This document shows positions 30,089-38,837 of a stretch of 64,000 bases of DNA, piece after piece. The translations under genes and the position numbers were made by a program. The stretch is from Anianabacter salinae. Lineage in GTDB: Bacteria; Pseudomonadota; Alphaproteobacteria; Rhodobacterales; Rhodobacteraceae. The notes under the pieces are model-generated. The model saw only the letters and a program-made list of their open reading frames with translations. It ran no database searches and was not told the DNA's origin. The first letter of the stretch is position 1, and the number at the start of each line of letters is the position of its first letter. The DNA lies in assembly GCF_019061145.1 (NCBI RefSeq), contig NZ_JAHQZS010000001.1:310001-374000 (forward strand). The letters run 5' to 3'.

Positions 30089-31233
30089 TGGCTGGCGCGA
30101 GGCTCGCGGTGCCCAAGCGCACGGTGATTGGACGCGGACGGCGCGCAGCGTTGATGGACTGGGCGGCGGGCCGTCCCGGCGACGTCGTGCTGGTGCGCAG
30201 CCGGTCCGCAGCCTGGGCCGACACCGCCGCGCGGCATCTGCAGGCGATGGGCCGCACCGTGCATCTGGTCGAGGCGAGGGGCGAGCCGACCTTGCCCGCC
30301 GTCACGGACGTGCGCGACAGCCTGCGCGGGCAGGAGATCGCGATGGTGGTCGCAATCGGCGGCGGGTCGGCCATGGATTTGGGCAAGGCGCTGGCCGCAC
30401 TTCTGCCATCGGACAGGCAGGTCCTCGATCATCTGGAGGTGGTCGGCAAGGGCCTGCCGCTAGACCGGGATCCGCTGCCCTTTGCCGCCCTTCCCACCAC
30501 CGCGGGCACCGGCGCCGAGGCGACGAAGAACGCCGTGATCGACATCCCCAACCATGCCCGGAAGGTCAGCCTGCGCGATCCGCGCATGGTGCCGCAGCTT
30601 GCCATTCTGGATGCGGACCTGACCTATGGCCTTCCGTGGCCTGTCACGGCAATGACCGGCATGGACGCCGTGACGCAACTGATCGAGCCGTTCCTGTCCC
30701 GCAACGCAACGCCTGCCACCGACCAAATTTGCCGCGCCGCGATCGGACCGGCGATGCGCGCGCTTCTGCGGCTGTCGCGGTCAGAGGACCCCAAGGCGCG
30801 CCACGTTCTTCTGGTCGCCGCGCATCTGAGCGGGATCGCCTTGGCGAATGCCGGGCTTGGTGCCGTTCACGGCCTCGCAGGTGTGGTCGGCGGACGGACC
30901 GGCGCACCGCACGGCGCCATTTGCGCAAGGCTGTTGCCGGGTGTCTTGCAGGCCAATCGCGAGGCGTGCCGCCAGGCAGGCCTTGGGACTGACCGCTTCG
31001 ACGAAGTCGATGCGATGATCGCCCGCGCGTTCGATGCGCCGGGCCAAAGTGCGGCGGACCTGATCGGCAGCTTTGTCACCGATCTTGATCTTCCAAGCCT
31101 GCGGGGACCGGATGCCAGCCGGTTCGACGCAGACGAAATCGCGGCAGATGCGGCGGGATCGTCCTCGATGAAGGCCAATCGCATCGACCTGCCGACCGAC
31201 GTGTTGGTCAGGGTGCTGCAGTCAGCCGAGTAG
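30085..31233 (+). CDS. Iron-containing alcohol dehydrogenase
   Basis: A 382-residue group III (Fe-ADH) dehydrogenase. NAD-binding [12 protein letters not shown] and [16 protein letters not shown] are present, and metal ligands are seen as D in [16 protein letters not shown] plus His residues in [20 protein letters not shown]. It overlaps glpK by 4 bp and is probably part of the glycerol operon, so glycerol, dihydroxyacetone, propanediol or an aldehyde derived from them is a plausible substrate. It does not carry the shorter maleylacetate-reductase pattern, so I do not link it to the aromatic genes downstream. A strong bidirectional hairpin ends the unit. Confidence 0.85.
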   Translation: MMAGARLAVPKRTVIGRGRRAALMDWAAGRPGDVVLVRSRSAAWADTAARHLQAMGRTVHLVEARGEPTLPAVTDVRDSLRGQEIAMVVAIGGGSAMDLGKALAALLPSDRQVLDHLEVVGKGLPLDRDPLPFAALPTTAGTGAEATKNAVIDIPNHARKVSLRDPRMVPQLAILDADLTYGLPWPVTAMTGMDAVTQLIEPFLSRNATPATDQICRAAIGPAMRALLRLSRSEDPKARHVLLVAAHLSGIALANAGLGAVHGLAGVVGGRTGAPHGAICARLLPGVLQANREACRQAGLGTDRFDEVDAMIARAFDAPGQSAADLIGSFVTDLDLPSLRGPDASRFDADEIAADAAGSSSMKANRIDLPTDVLVRVLQSAE

Positions 31234-31316
31234 CGCCGGGCTGCATGTCGTCACCGGGGCGGAAGCGTTTTGGCTGGTCAATGGCAGGACACAAGGGCAT
31301 GCGAACAAGGGGTGCA

Positions 31317-31345
31317 AAGGCCAATGGGGCTGTCCCATTGGCCTT
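31317..31345. terminator. Bidirectional terminator between adh and MBL genes
   Basis: AAGGCCAATGGG (31317-31328) and CCCATTGGCCTT (31334-31345) form a perfect 12-bp stem with a GCTGT loop, between two converging genes. T-rich sequence follows on the plus side (TTGCTATTTCATT). Clear boundary of the glycerol operon. Confidence 0.85.
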
Positions 31346-31351
31346 GCTATT

Positions 31352-32401
31352 TCATTCGCCCACGATCCGCAGCTTGGCCAGATCGGTCCCGACAACAATG
31401 TTGCCCTCAAAGCCGCCGTCGCGGGCAGCATCCGAATAATCCGCTTCGGTCATGGGCGCCGGAAGCGGGTAGGGGCCCTGTCGCGGTGCCCCCATCGGCG
31501 GAATAAGGTGGGTCAGCATCAGGTGTGCCGCTCCGGTCCGGGCCGCCATTGCACCGAGGTCGGTGGCGGTGCTTTGGCGATAGTAGATCGGTGGCGGGAA
31601 GCCGGTGCTGCCATCCGGTCCCATCACCGGGTGGATGGTCGAATGCACGATCACCTCTGCGCCTTGCGCCAAAGCCTCGACCTGTTCGGATGTCGAACTG
31701 GAGCGCGGCGGCGCGGGAGTGTCATTGCCCGCATCTCCACCGATCAAGACCGATCCGGCCGGTGTGTCCACCCGGAAGGATGCGTGCCCGGCGATGTGGC
31801 GCGAAAAGATTGCAGAAACGGTCACGTCTCCGCTTTGCCAGACCTCTACTGGGTCGTCGGTATCCGCGAACGTCGCCAGTTCAATCAAGTCCGCCGGTCC
31901 GCCCGGCAGCCGCACATCGCTTTCCGACAGGCGCTGCGCGATTTCGCCACTTTCGATCATGGGATCACCGATGTGTTCGGCAAAGCCCGCGCAGCTGACC
32001 ACATGGCCCTGATCCGCCTCGGTATCCTCGGAGCAGATCAGCGGTACCTTGGGACCGGTAGAATTGAAATGCCAGCGCAGCTGCATCATGTCCGGCAGGC
32101 CCTCGACGTGGTCCGAGTGCATGTGGGTGAGGAACACCGCAGAAATCTGCCCGACTTGCACGCCGACCTTTGACAGCGCCTGCGTGGTGCCGCGCCCGGC
32201 ATCGAATTGCATCAGCACATCGCGGCAGTTGTTTTCTTCGGTGCCATAGGTGACCAGCGTGCCAGAGCCGCCTTGGCCGCGAAAGACGGGGGGCCCTCCC
32301 TGAACGCCGGTCAGGGTGACTTCCAGGCAATTGGCCGCGACTGCTGGACCCGCCAAGGCCCCCATCGCAAGGGCCGCTGTTGTGACGATCGCATGTTTCA
32401 T
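31352..32401 (-). CDS. Periplasmic metallo-beta-lactamase-fold hydrolase
   Basis: A 349-residue MBL-fold hydrolase, likely dinuclear zinc. Signal peptide residues 1-23 (cut after AVA). The metal motif is H93-M-H95-S-D97-H98 (THMHSDH), with further ligands in SRHIAGH, GGDAGND and LTHLIPP. The order and length fit the arylsulfatase AtsA/ribonuclease-Z-like group. Export to the periplasm suggests it pretreats an incoming ester, sulfate ester or lactone before TRAP uptake. The ATG at 32401 follows GGGAGGAG. It lies downstream of the GntR regulator in a 232-bp gap with AT-rich candidate operator sequences. Confidence 0.86.
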   Translation of the reverse strand: MKHAIVTTAALAMGALAGPAVAANCLEVTLTGVQGGPPVFRGQGGSGTLVTYGTEENNCRDVLMQFDAGRGTTQALSKVGVQVGQISAVFLTHMHSDHVEGLPDMMQLRWHFNSTGPKVPLICSEDTEADQGHVVSCAGFAEHIGDPMIESGEIAQRLSESDVRLPGGPADLIELATFADTDDPVEVWQSGDVTVSAIFSRHIAGHASFRVDTPAGSVLIGGDAGNDTPAPPRSSSTSEQVEALAQGAEVIVHSTIHPVMGPDGSTGFPPPIYYRQSTATDLGAMAARTGAAHLMLTHLIPPMGAPRQGPYPLPAPMTEADYSDAARDGGFEGNIVVGTDLAKLRIVGE

Positions 32402-32595
32402 CTGGTCTCCTCCCAAATTGGTTTCAGTGCGTCAGGCAGGTCGTTTTCGGGATAGGTTCGCGTCCTCTGGCGGGGCTGTTCGCTGTGCACAGGTCAAGGT
32501 GCCGCCGCGAGCGGACAGCGTGAAAAACGGCACGGGCAAGAAATGGTCAGGCTGCATTCACAATCTCCAGATTGCGATGCCAGCTGAACATAATG

Positions 32596-32635
32596 TCGAT
32601 ATTTCAGCAAATAGAATCTTTAGATCGATAATATC
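32596..32635. promoter_or_regulatory. AT-rich candidate GntR operator before the MBL gene
   Basis: In an otherwise GC-rich window, 32580-32640 is AT-rich and has TCGATATTTC (32596-32605) and ATCGATAATATC (32624-32635). The second resembles the sequences at 33725-33736 and 33333-33345. Between 32402 and 32580 I see only the MBL leader and no further gene. Confidence 0.4.
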
Positions 32636-33308
32636 AGAGCGCGGCCAGCGCCTCTTCAAGATAGCTTCCGGTGCGTTTGTAATGGTCCAGAAGCGCCTCG
32701 GCGGAGGCTTCGGCATCGCCGCGCAGGGCCGCGTCGAGGATGCTTCGGTGTTCGGCCGCGGTGTTGCGCTTGCGGTAATCCACGCTCTCGGCTGCAAGAT
32801 AGCGATAGCGGATGTTCAGGTCGTAAAGCTGGCTGCAAAACCGCAAGAGCACCGGCGAATCCGCATTGTTGAGCAGTTGCATGTGAAACACCTTGTGGGC
32901 TTCTTCGAACCCTTGGACGTTCTCCTTGCGATCGGTCTTTTGCATCCGGTGATGCGCGAGCACCAGGCTCTCTTCCCAATCAGGCGTGGCGCGTTCGACG
33001 GACTGGCGCAGGGCCATGTCCTCCATCGTGCAGCGCAATGACAGGATTTCCCGAAAGTTCTTCAGGCTGGCGGACGCTGCGCGAAAACCCTTCTGGTCGA
33101 TCCGTTCCACCAGCATGTCCGAGGTCAGAAGGCTGAGCGCCTCGCGCACAGGCGAGGCCCCGGTGCCCAGAATGCCGCGCAACTTTTCGATCTTGAGCTT
33201 TTCGCCCGCGGGTAGCTCCCCCGTGAGGATCATCTTGCGCAGCAAGGTATAGGCCGCCTGCGTGGCAGAAGGCTCGTTGGTGGATGTGGTCGGTTTCTGG
33301 ACGATCAT
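32634..33308 (-). CDS. GntR-family (FCD) transcriptional regulator
   Basis: A 224-residue regulator. Winged helix residues about 15-78 (AAYTLLRKMILTGELPAGEKL, then GTGASPVREALSLLTSDMLVE), followed by the all-helical FCD ligand-binding domain (about 85-212) with metal/ligand candidates D, H and H in EEAHKVFHMQLL and AEHRSILDA. FCD regulators usually sense organic acids and repress neighbouring catabolic genes. It is flanked by the MBL and YciI-like genes and faces the aromatic cluster, so it is the obvious local controller. Shine-Dalgarno GGAGG precedes the ATG. Confidence 0.9.
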   Translation of the reverse strand: MIVQKPTTSTNEPSATQAAYTLLRKMILTGELPAGEKLKIEKLRGILGTGASPVREALSLLTSDMLVERIDQKGFRAASASLKNFREILSLRCTMEDMALRQSVERATPDWEESLVLAHHRMQKTDRKENVQGFEEAHKVFHMQLLNNADSPVLLRFCSQLYDLNIRYRYLAAESVDYRKRNTAAEHRSILDAALRGDAEASAEALLDHYKRTGSYLEEALAAL

Positions 33309-33326
33309 TTCAGGACCTCCCGGCCA

Positions 33327-33713
33327 CTAACCAATATCAATCGATTTCGTGGAAAGCCCTATCGTCATATTCAGCGACCCCTCGTTTATCAGCCACCGTC
33401 TTAGCACAAAGCTTCGCGCGCCCGATTTATGCATGGGATCTGCCTCGGCCAAAGCGCGCGCTTCGTCAAGGTCGCTGGCGCGGTAGATGATAAGGCCGGT
33501 TCCTTGCATGTGGTCCCCGGTTTCATCCGACATCGGCCCGGCGAACGCCAGTTTGCCGTCCAGCTCAAGCTGGCGCTGATAGGCAAGATGGTCTGGCAGG
33601 TTCGACTTGACGTCTTCGGGTGTGCCGGCGGGCGTGCTGATCGCTGCGTAAAGCTCGAGCGCCAAGGCCCCCCGCGCTTTCGCATCACGTTTGTAATCCG
33701 TCCAGGCAACCAT
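33327..33713 (-). CDS. YciI-like protein
   Basis: A 128-residue ferredoxin-like alpha/beta barrel of the YciI family. Visible pattern: a His-containing helix DHLAYQRQLELDGKLAFAGPM and a C-terminal strand after DLDEARALAEADPM. Some YciI members are enzymes; TftG, the chlorohydroxyquinol dehydrochlorinase, is a known relative that works beside a hydroxyquinol dioxygenase. The ATG at 33713 (MVAWTDYKRDAK) has GGAG at the right distance; the frame extends to a TTG at 33725. It ends within 20 bp of the GntR start and is divergent from the FAH gene. Function inferred from context only. Confidence 0.8.
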   Translation of the reverse strand: MVAWTDYKRDAKARGALALELYAAISTPAGTPEDVKSNLPDHLAYQRQLELDGKLAFAGPMSDETGDHMQGTGLIIYRASDLDEARALAEADPMHKSGARSFVLRRWLINEGSLNMTIGLSTKSIDIG

Positions 33714-33796
33714 ACGCTGCTCCAAATAATATCGATTTTTATTGACTCATGTGCGTATTATGGGCAGAAAATATGAAACTGACAAGGATGGCTTGC
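33714..33796. promoter_or_regulatory. Divergent promoter between yciI-like and FAH genes
   Basis: Contains AATAATATCGAT (33725-33736), related by inversion to the site before the MBL gene, and TATTAT (33756-33761) as a fair -10 for the plus strand. If that -10 is right, transcription starts about 33768, and the ATG at 33797 with AAGGA is favoured over the one at 33773. Confidence 0.4.
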
Positions 33797-34675
33797 ATGA
33801 AATTTCTCGTTGGCACCACCGCTTCCGGCACTTCCGTTTTTGCCGTGGAAGGTGAAAGTGCCTTTGATTTGAAGGCTCTGGACGCAGCGGTCGGAAACGA
33901 TCTCATGGGGCTGATCGAGAACCCGGACCTGATGAACCGCCTTGGGTCAATGCTGGACAAAGCGACGAGCGTTCCGGTTGCCTCAATCACGCCCGCGTTG
34001 CCGGTTGCCCATCCCGGCACGATCATCTGCCTGGGGTTGAACTATGTCGAGCATATCAAGGAAGGCGGCTACGACATCCCGGACTACCCGGCGCTTTTCA
34101 TGCGGGGCAAGAATTCGATCATGGCGGCAGGCGCGCCAATGGTTCGGCCCACCTGTTCCGAGAAGCTTGATTATGAAGCCGAACTGATGGTCATCATCGG
34201 CAAGGGTGGTCGCCATATCGCCGAAGACGACGCGCTTGACCATGTGTTCGGCTATACCGTCTTCAACGATGGCTCGGTGCGGGACTACCAGCGCAAGACG
34301 CATCAATGGACCCCCGGCAAGAACTTCGACAATACCGGGGCGATCGGGCCATTCGTCGTGACGCCCGACGAGGTGCCCGCTGGCGCGAGCGGGTTGAGGA
34401 TCGAAAGCAGGGTCGGCGCCGAAATTCTGCAATCGTCCAACACTGGCAACATGATCTGGTCCGCGGCGCGGTCCATCGCGATCATCTCGGAATACACGAC
34501 GCTCGAGCCGGGAGACCTGATCGCCTTGGGAACGCCCCCCGGGGTCGGCCATGCAAAAAGGCCGAACCCGCGCTGGCTGCGCCCCGGCGAAACCGTCGAG
34601 ATCGAGATCGAAGGCATCGGCATCTGTGCCAGCCCGATCATCGATGAAGCCGAAATGACGGTGGCTGCTCAATGA
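33797..34675 (+). CDS. Fumarylacetoacetate hydrolase (FAH) family protein
   Basis: A 292-residue C-C bond hydrolase or decarboxylase/hydratase of the FAH fold. Core markers: CLGLNYVEHIKEGGYDIPDYPALFMRGKNS, the metal-binding E-x-E in LDYEAELMVIIG, NDGSVRDYQ and the LGTPPGVGHAKRP exit loop. These enzymes cleave acylpyruvates or process muconic-type ring-fission products with Mg2+ or Mn2+. The start is chosen by the AAGGA signal; alternatives at 33773 and 33749 are in frame. It leads a plus-strand operon with a nitroreductase (4-bp overlap), an OsmC protein, a TRAP system and a ring-cleavage dioxygenase. Confidence 0.87.
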   Translation: MKFLVGTTASGTSVFAVEGESAFDLKALDAAVGNDLMGLIENPDLMNRLGSMLDKATSVPVASITPALPVAHPGTIICLGLNYVEHIKEGGYDIPDYPALFMRGKNSIMAAGAPMVRPTCSEKLDYEAELMVIIGKGGRHIAEDDALDHVFGYTVFNDGSVRDYQRKTHQWTPGKNFDNTGAIGPFVVTPDEVPAGASGLRIESRVGAEILQSSNTGNMIWSAARSIAIISEYTTLEPGDLIALGTPPGVGHAKRPNPRWLRPGETVEIEIEGIGICASPIIDEAEMTVAAQ

Positions 34676-35337
34676 ATGCGCCGGGCGGGGCAGCGCTGGA
34701 TGCCTTGCGCGTCGATGCGCAGCAACGGCACCGGGACCTGAAGGCGCGCATCAGCCGCCTGTCCGATGACGCGATCGCGCTTATCCTGTCAGGTGCGCGG
34801 TCTCACTACGCGTGGCAGGACCGGCCCATCCCCGATGGCATGATCGAGGCGATCATCGACCTCACGCTGGCCGGGCCGACCAGCATGAACACGCTGCCTG
34901 CGCGCTTTGTCCTGGTGGAAACGCCCGAAGGCAAGGACCGGCTGGCGCGGTCGCTGAAGGCCAAGAACATCGAAAAGATGATGTCTGCGCCGCTGACGGT
35001 GATCGTCGCCTACGATCTGCATCACTGGACCCATTTGCCAAGGCTTTTCCCGCACGAAGACCGCAGGCATCTGTTCGACGGCAAGCCGGACTATTCCGAG
35101 GATACGGCTTATCGAAACGGCACCCTTCAAGGCGCCTATTTCATGATTGCCGCACGGGCGCTGGGGCTGGATGTCGGGGCGATGTCGGGCTTCTCCAACG
35201 AGATCGTGGACCAGGAGTTCTTTGCAGGCACGACGCTTCGGTCGAACTTCCTGTGCAACCTTGGATACGCCGACGAAACCGCGTTGTTTCAAAAGCTTCC
35301 GCGCTTTTCGTTCGACGACGTCGTGACCCGCGCCTGA
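34672..35337 (+). CDS. Nitroreductase-family flavoprotein (HadB/RutE-like)
   Basis: A 221-residue FMN enzyme. Typical blocks are ILSGARSHYAWQDRPIPDG, the FMN-contacting TSMNTLPARFVLVE near residues 75-90, YRNGTLQGAYFMIAARALGLDVGAMSGF and NFLCNLGYAD. This is the malonic-semialdehyde-reductase/HadB side of the family rather than the classical oxygen-insensitive nitroreductase, so it may reduce a quinone, a conjugated aldehyde or a nitro group. The 4-bp overlap with the FAH gene and the ring-fission context point to a step in aromatic breakdown. Confidence 0.85.
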   Translation: MNAPGGAALDALRVDAQQRHRDLKARISRLSDDAIALILSGARSHYAWQDRPIPDGMIEAIIDLTLAGPTSMNTLPARFVLVETPEGKDRLARSLKAKNIEKMMSAPLTVIVAYDLHHWTHLPRLFPHEDRRHLFDGKPDYSEDTAYRNGTLQGAYFMIAARALGLDVGAMSGFSNEIVDQEFFAGTTLRSNFLCNLGYADETALFQKLPRFSFDDVVTRA

Positions 35338-35349
35338 TCGGAGGACCGG

Positions 35350-35808
35350 ATGGCCATCAAGATGAAGACAGTCGTTACCTATCGCGCCTCGGCCAGTTGT
35401 CCGACGCACGCGCGCACCGAGATTCCGGTGCGCGATCTCAAGGTGGTGATTGACGAGCCGCTCGAGCGCGGTGGCACCAACCTGGGGCCGACGCCGACAG
35501 AGACCGCGATGACGGCCCTGGTCGCCTGCACCAATGTCATCGGGCACAAGTGCGCAACAAAGCTTGGCGTTGATCTTGGCACGGTCACGATCGACGCGGA
35601 ATGCCAGTTCGACCGGCGCGGCGTTCTTCTGGAGGAGGAGATCGACGTGCCGTTTCCCGCCATCACGCTCACTGTGGTGTGCGACACGCCTGCATCACAG
35701 GAAGACCTGAAACGAGTCGGGGACGAAACCGCGAAGTTTTGCGCAATCGCCAGATTGTTCGAGGCCGCGGGGACGGACCTGACCGTCAACTGGGTGAAGA
35801 CCAACTAA
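35350..35808 (+). CDS. OsmC-family protein
   Basis: A 152-residue OsmC/Ohr-fold protein. The two conserved cysteines are present: C60 in TALVACTNVIGHK and C131 in KFCAIARLFEAAG, so thiol peroxidase chemistry against organic hydroperoxides is possible, although the usual CPV around the second one is CAI. In a catabolic operon it may protect against peroxides or quinone by-products, or act on a sulfur-linked adduct. Good Shine-Dalgarno (CGGAGGA). Confidence 0.83.
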   Translation: MAIKMKTVVTYRASASCPTHARTEIPVRDLKVVIDEPLERGGTNLGPTPTETAMTALVACTNVIGHKCATKLGVDLGTVTIDAECQFDRRGVLLEEEIDVPFPAITLTVVCDTPASQEDLKRVGDETAKFCAIARLFEAAGTDLTVNWVKTN

Positions 35809-35851
35809 ATCAACCGGGCCGTCCAAGGCCTGAATCTAGGGAGGAAATGCA

Positions 35852-36925
35852 ATGAAACACCTCAGCAAGACACGCCTGATGGGTGCGGCGCTGGCCACGG
35901 TCATGGCCCTGCCTGCCATTGCGCAGGAAACCATCAACGCCGTGGTCATCGACGGCTATCCGGCGCGGGCACTTTGGGTGCAGGAATTCACCGACTTCTT
36001 CATCCCCGAGGTCGACAAGCGCCTGGCCGAAACCGGCAACTACAAGATGAACTGGCAGGAGAACTACAGCGGCTCCATCGTGAAGCCCCGCGGCGTCCTG
36101 GAAGGCGTGCAGCTGGGTCTGGGCGACATCGGCATCGTGACGACGATCTTCCATTCGTCGAAACTGCCGAGCCAGGGCATCTCGGGCGCCACGCCGTTCG
36201 TGTCCTCTGACGCCCGCGCCGTCGCGAGGGCCGTTGACGAGATCGCGCGCGAGTTCCCGGCGATGAACAACGAGTTCGCGGCGCAGAACCAGGTCTATCT
36301 TGCCACTGGCGTCGTGCTCGACACCTACCAGGTGTTCTGCTCGTCCGAAGTGTCCTCGGTGGCCGATCTGGAAGGAAAGAAGATCGCCGGTGCGGGCCTC
36401 AACCTGCGCTATCTCGAGGGGATCAAGGATGCGGTCGGCGTGCGCGGTGGCCTGACCGACTTCTATAACATGGTCCAGACGGGCCTTGTGGATTGCGCCA
36501 TGCTTTGGCCCGAAGCGGCGTCCACCTTCAAGATCGCCGAAGTGGCGCCCTACATGATAAAGGCGGACCTTGGTGCGGTGAATTCCAAGACGATCACGGT
36601 CAACTCGGACTACTGGGCGGGGCTGCCCGACGAGGTGAAGGCCGTGCTGCAAGAGGTGGCAATCGCCTACCGTGACCATGTGGCGGGGATCGCCATGGAC
36701 ATCGCTGAATCCTCACGCGCAACCTATATCGAACAGGGCGGCAAGATCATCGAGATCTCGGACGAGGATCGCGCGGCATGGGCCAACGCCATGCCGAACA
36801 TCGCGCAGGAACTGGCCGCAACGCTCGACGCAAATGGCGAGGCGGGGACAGAGATGCTGGCCGCCTATATGGGCAAGCTGGCCGAAGCCGGTTTTACGCC
36901 CGTGCGTGACTGGGCTGCGGAATAA
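35852..36925 (+). CDS. dctP: TRAP transporter binding protein (second system)
   Basis: A 357-residue periplasmic DctP-type protein with signal peptide 1-24 (cut after AIA). The mature chain begins QETINAVVIDGYPARALWVQEF; the DctP fold is evident from GVLEGVQLGLGDIGIV, LEGKKIAGAGLNLRYLEGI (an Arg at the usual ligand position) and the TITVNSDYWAGLP segment. It differs clearly from the first DctP in this window. Strong Shine-Dalgarno GGGAGGAAA. Placed between OsmC and dctQ, just before an intradiol dioxygenase, so an aromatic carboxylate or its breakdown acid is the likeliest ligand. Confidence 0.9.
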   Translation: MKHLSKTRLMGAALATVMALPAIAQETINAVVIDGYPARALWVQEFTDFFIPEVDKRLAETGNYKMNWQENYSGSIVKPRGVLEGVQLGLGDIGIVTTIFHSSKLPSQGISGATPFVSSDARAVARAVDEIAREFPAMNNEFAAQNQVYLATGVVLDTYQVFCSSEVSSVADLEGKKIAGAGLNLRYLEGIKDAVGVRGGLTDFYNMVQTGLVDCAMLWPEAASTFKIAEVAPYMIKADLGAVNSKTITVNSDYWAGLPDEVKAVLQEVAIAYRDHVAGIAMDIAESSRATYIEQGGKIIEISDEDRAAWANAMPNIAQELAATLDANGEAGTEMLAAYMGKLAEAGFTPVRDWAAE

Positions 36926-36957
36926 GCGCCAAACCGACCCGAGAGAAAGGGCAATCG

Positions 36958-37524
36958 ATGCTCAAGTCTGCAACGGCTGGCCTGTCTCGGGTCGCCAACT
37001 CTCTTGCGATCGCGTCCAACGCGCTTGGCACACTGGTCGTGCTTGCGTTGGTCGTGATCCTCAATGTCGACGTGATCGCGCGCGGTGTGTTCTCGACGCC
37101 CCTCAAGGGCAGCTACGAGATGGTTCAGTTCTCGGTCGTACTGATCGTGTTCCTGCAACTGGCCGATGTGGTCCGCGTGGATCGCCTGACGCGATCCGAC
37201 GGGATGCTCAATATCCTGCATGACCGGCGCCCCGCGCTTGCGGCAAACCTGCGACGCATCATCAACGCGGTCTCGGCGATCTTCATGGGATTGATATGCT
37301 ACATCACCTTCCCGGAATTCCTGAAGATGTGGGGCACGCAGGATTATTTCGGCGTGCCGGGCCTGTTCACCCTGCCTTGGTGGCCCGTCAAGCTGGTCAT
37401 CGCCTTCGGCACCGGGCTGGCCTGCCTTATCTTCACGCTCAAGGTGATCAGTGCGCAGGACCGGCCCGCGCTGATCCGCGCGCCAGAGCATGACAGTGAC
37501 GAGTCCCGGGGGGCAGGCAATTGA
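36958..37524 (+). CDS. dctQ: TRAP transporter small membrane subunit (second system)
   Basis: A 188-residue DctQ protein with four hydrophobic segments, the first near 18-38 (LGTLVVLALVVILNVDVIARG) and the characteristic SYEMVQFSVVLIVFLQLADVVR block. It ends in a polar, acidic tail. Its stop overlaps the dctM TTG start, implying coupled translation. No hairpin separates it from dctP here, unlike the first TRAP operon. Confidence 0.88.
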   Translation: MLKSATAGLSRVANSLAIASNALGTLVVLALVVILNVDVIARGVFSTPLKGSYEMVQFSVVLIVFLQLADVVRVDRLTRSDGMLNILHDRRPALAANLRRIINAVSAIFMGLICYITFPEFLKMWGTQDYFGVPGLFTLPWWPVKLVIAFGTGLACLIFTLKVISAQDRPALIRAPEHDSDESRGAGN

Positions 37525-38825
37525 CCCCCATTGAAATCGGCCTGATCTCGGTCGTCGCGATCATCTTCCTGATCTATGCGGGGGTCTACATCCCCGTCGC
37601 GCTTGGCGTGGTGTCCTTTGTCTCGATCTGGCTGATGCGGGACAATTTCACGCTGGCGCTCAACCTCTTGAAGGTCGCGGTTGGCGACAGCGCGATGGAG
37701 TACAGTTTCGCGACGATCCCATTGTTCACCTTCATGGGACTCGTCGTGTCAAAGGCCGGGCTGGGGCGGGACATCTACGAGGTCATGACTCTGCGGTTTC
37801 GCAAGGTCAAAGGCGGGATCGGCATGGCGACGGTGGGGGCCAATGCGGTCTTTGCCGCCGTGACAGGGTCGTCGATCGCCAGCGCGTCGGTGTTCACCAA
37901 GGTTTCGGTGCCGCAGATGATGGCGCAGGACTACAATCCGCGCTTCGCCGTGGGGGTCGTGGCGGGATCGTCGGTTCTGGGCATGATCATCCCGCCTTCG
38001 GCCATGCTGATCATCTATTCCTTCGTGGCCGAGCAATCGGTCGGCGACATGTTTCTGGCGGGCGTCATTCCCGGCATTCTTCTGGCCATCGCCTATGTCC
38101 TGGCCATCTGGCTCATGGGGCGGTTCACCCCCGGCTTTGTGGGCGGCCGGATGATCGAGGACACCGAATGGATGTCGGGGCGCGAGATCGCGTCCAAGAC
38201 GCTGCCCACGCTCGGGCTGATCGCCATCGTGCTGGGCGGCATCTACACCGGCTGGCTGACGGCGGTCGAGGCGGGGGCGACCGGGGCGCTGGTCGCACTG
38301 GTCATTGCGCTTGTACGCAGGTCCATGTCGCCAAGGGCGTTCTGGAACGCGCTGCTCGAGACCGGCCATATCACCGCCGCGATCCTGTTCCTGATCACCG
38401 CCGCGTCGATCTACAGCCGCATGCTGGGCCTTGCGGGCCTGCCCAACCAGCTTGAGGATCTGCTGGCGGGGAGTTCGGCGTCGTTCTGGACCGTCATGTT
38501 GCTTTATGTCCTGCTGATGCTGTTCCTTGGCACGTTGCTGGACACCGCCTCGATCATCCTGATCGTGGTGCCATTGTTCCTGCCCCTGGTGGAAGCGCTG
38601 GACCTGTCTCTGGTCTGGTTCGGCATCGTCACGGTGGTCGGCGCCGAAATCGGGCTATTGACGCCGCCGCTGGGCATATCCTGCTTCGTCATCAAATCGA
38701 CCATCGATGACGACCGCATCAGTCTCAAGGACGTGTTCATGGGGGCGCTGCCCTTTGCCTTCGTGATGCTGATCGTCCTTTTCATCCTGATCGAATTCCC
38801 GATCCTGAGCCTGGCCTTGATCTAA
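37521..38825 (+). CDS. dctM: TRAP transporter large membrane subunit (second system)
   Basis: A 434-residue DctM protein with about twelve membrane segments. Conserved blocks: GSSIASASVFTKVSVPQM near residue 118, GSSVLGMIIPPSAMLIIYSF and the second-half LLDTASIILIVVPLF and EIGLLTPPLGI. Translation probably starts at TTG (37521), overlapping the dctQ stop; this restores the standard N-terminus TPIEIGLISVV. The next gene begins 12 bp later, so transporter and ring-cleavage enzyme share a message. Confidence 0.92.
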   Translation: MTPIEIGLISVVAIIFLIYAGVYIPVALGVVSFVSIWLMRDNFTLALNLLKVAVGDSAMEYSFATIPLFTFMGLVVSKAGLGRDIYEVMTLRFRKVKGGIGMATVGANAVFAAVTGSSIASASVFTKVSVPQMMAQDYNPRFAVGVVAGSSVLGMIIPPSAMLIIYSFVAEQSVGDMFLAGVIPGILLAIAYVLAIWLMGRFTPGFVGGRMIEDTEWMSGREIASKTLPTLGLIAIVLGGIYTGWLTAVEAGATGALVALVIALVRRSMSPRAFWNALLETGHITAAILFLITAASIYSRMLGLAGLPNQLEDLLAGSSASFWTVMLLYVLLMLFLGTLLDTASIILIVVPLFLPLVEALDLSLVWFGIVTVVGAEIGLLTPPLGISCFVIKSTIDDDRISLKDVFMGALPFAFVMLIVLFILIEFPILSLALI

Positions 38826-38837
38826 GGAGAATGCTCC

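Noticed and set aside
30085-31233. Iron alcohol dehydrogenase as maleylacetate reductase of the aromatic island
   Set aside because: It overlaps glpK, is separated from the island by a strong terminator, and has the standard Fe-ADH pattern rather than the maleylacetate reductase one.
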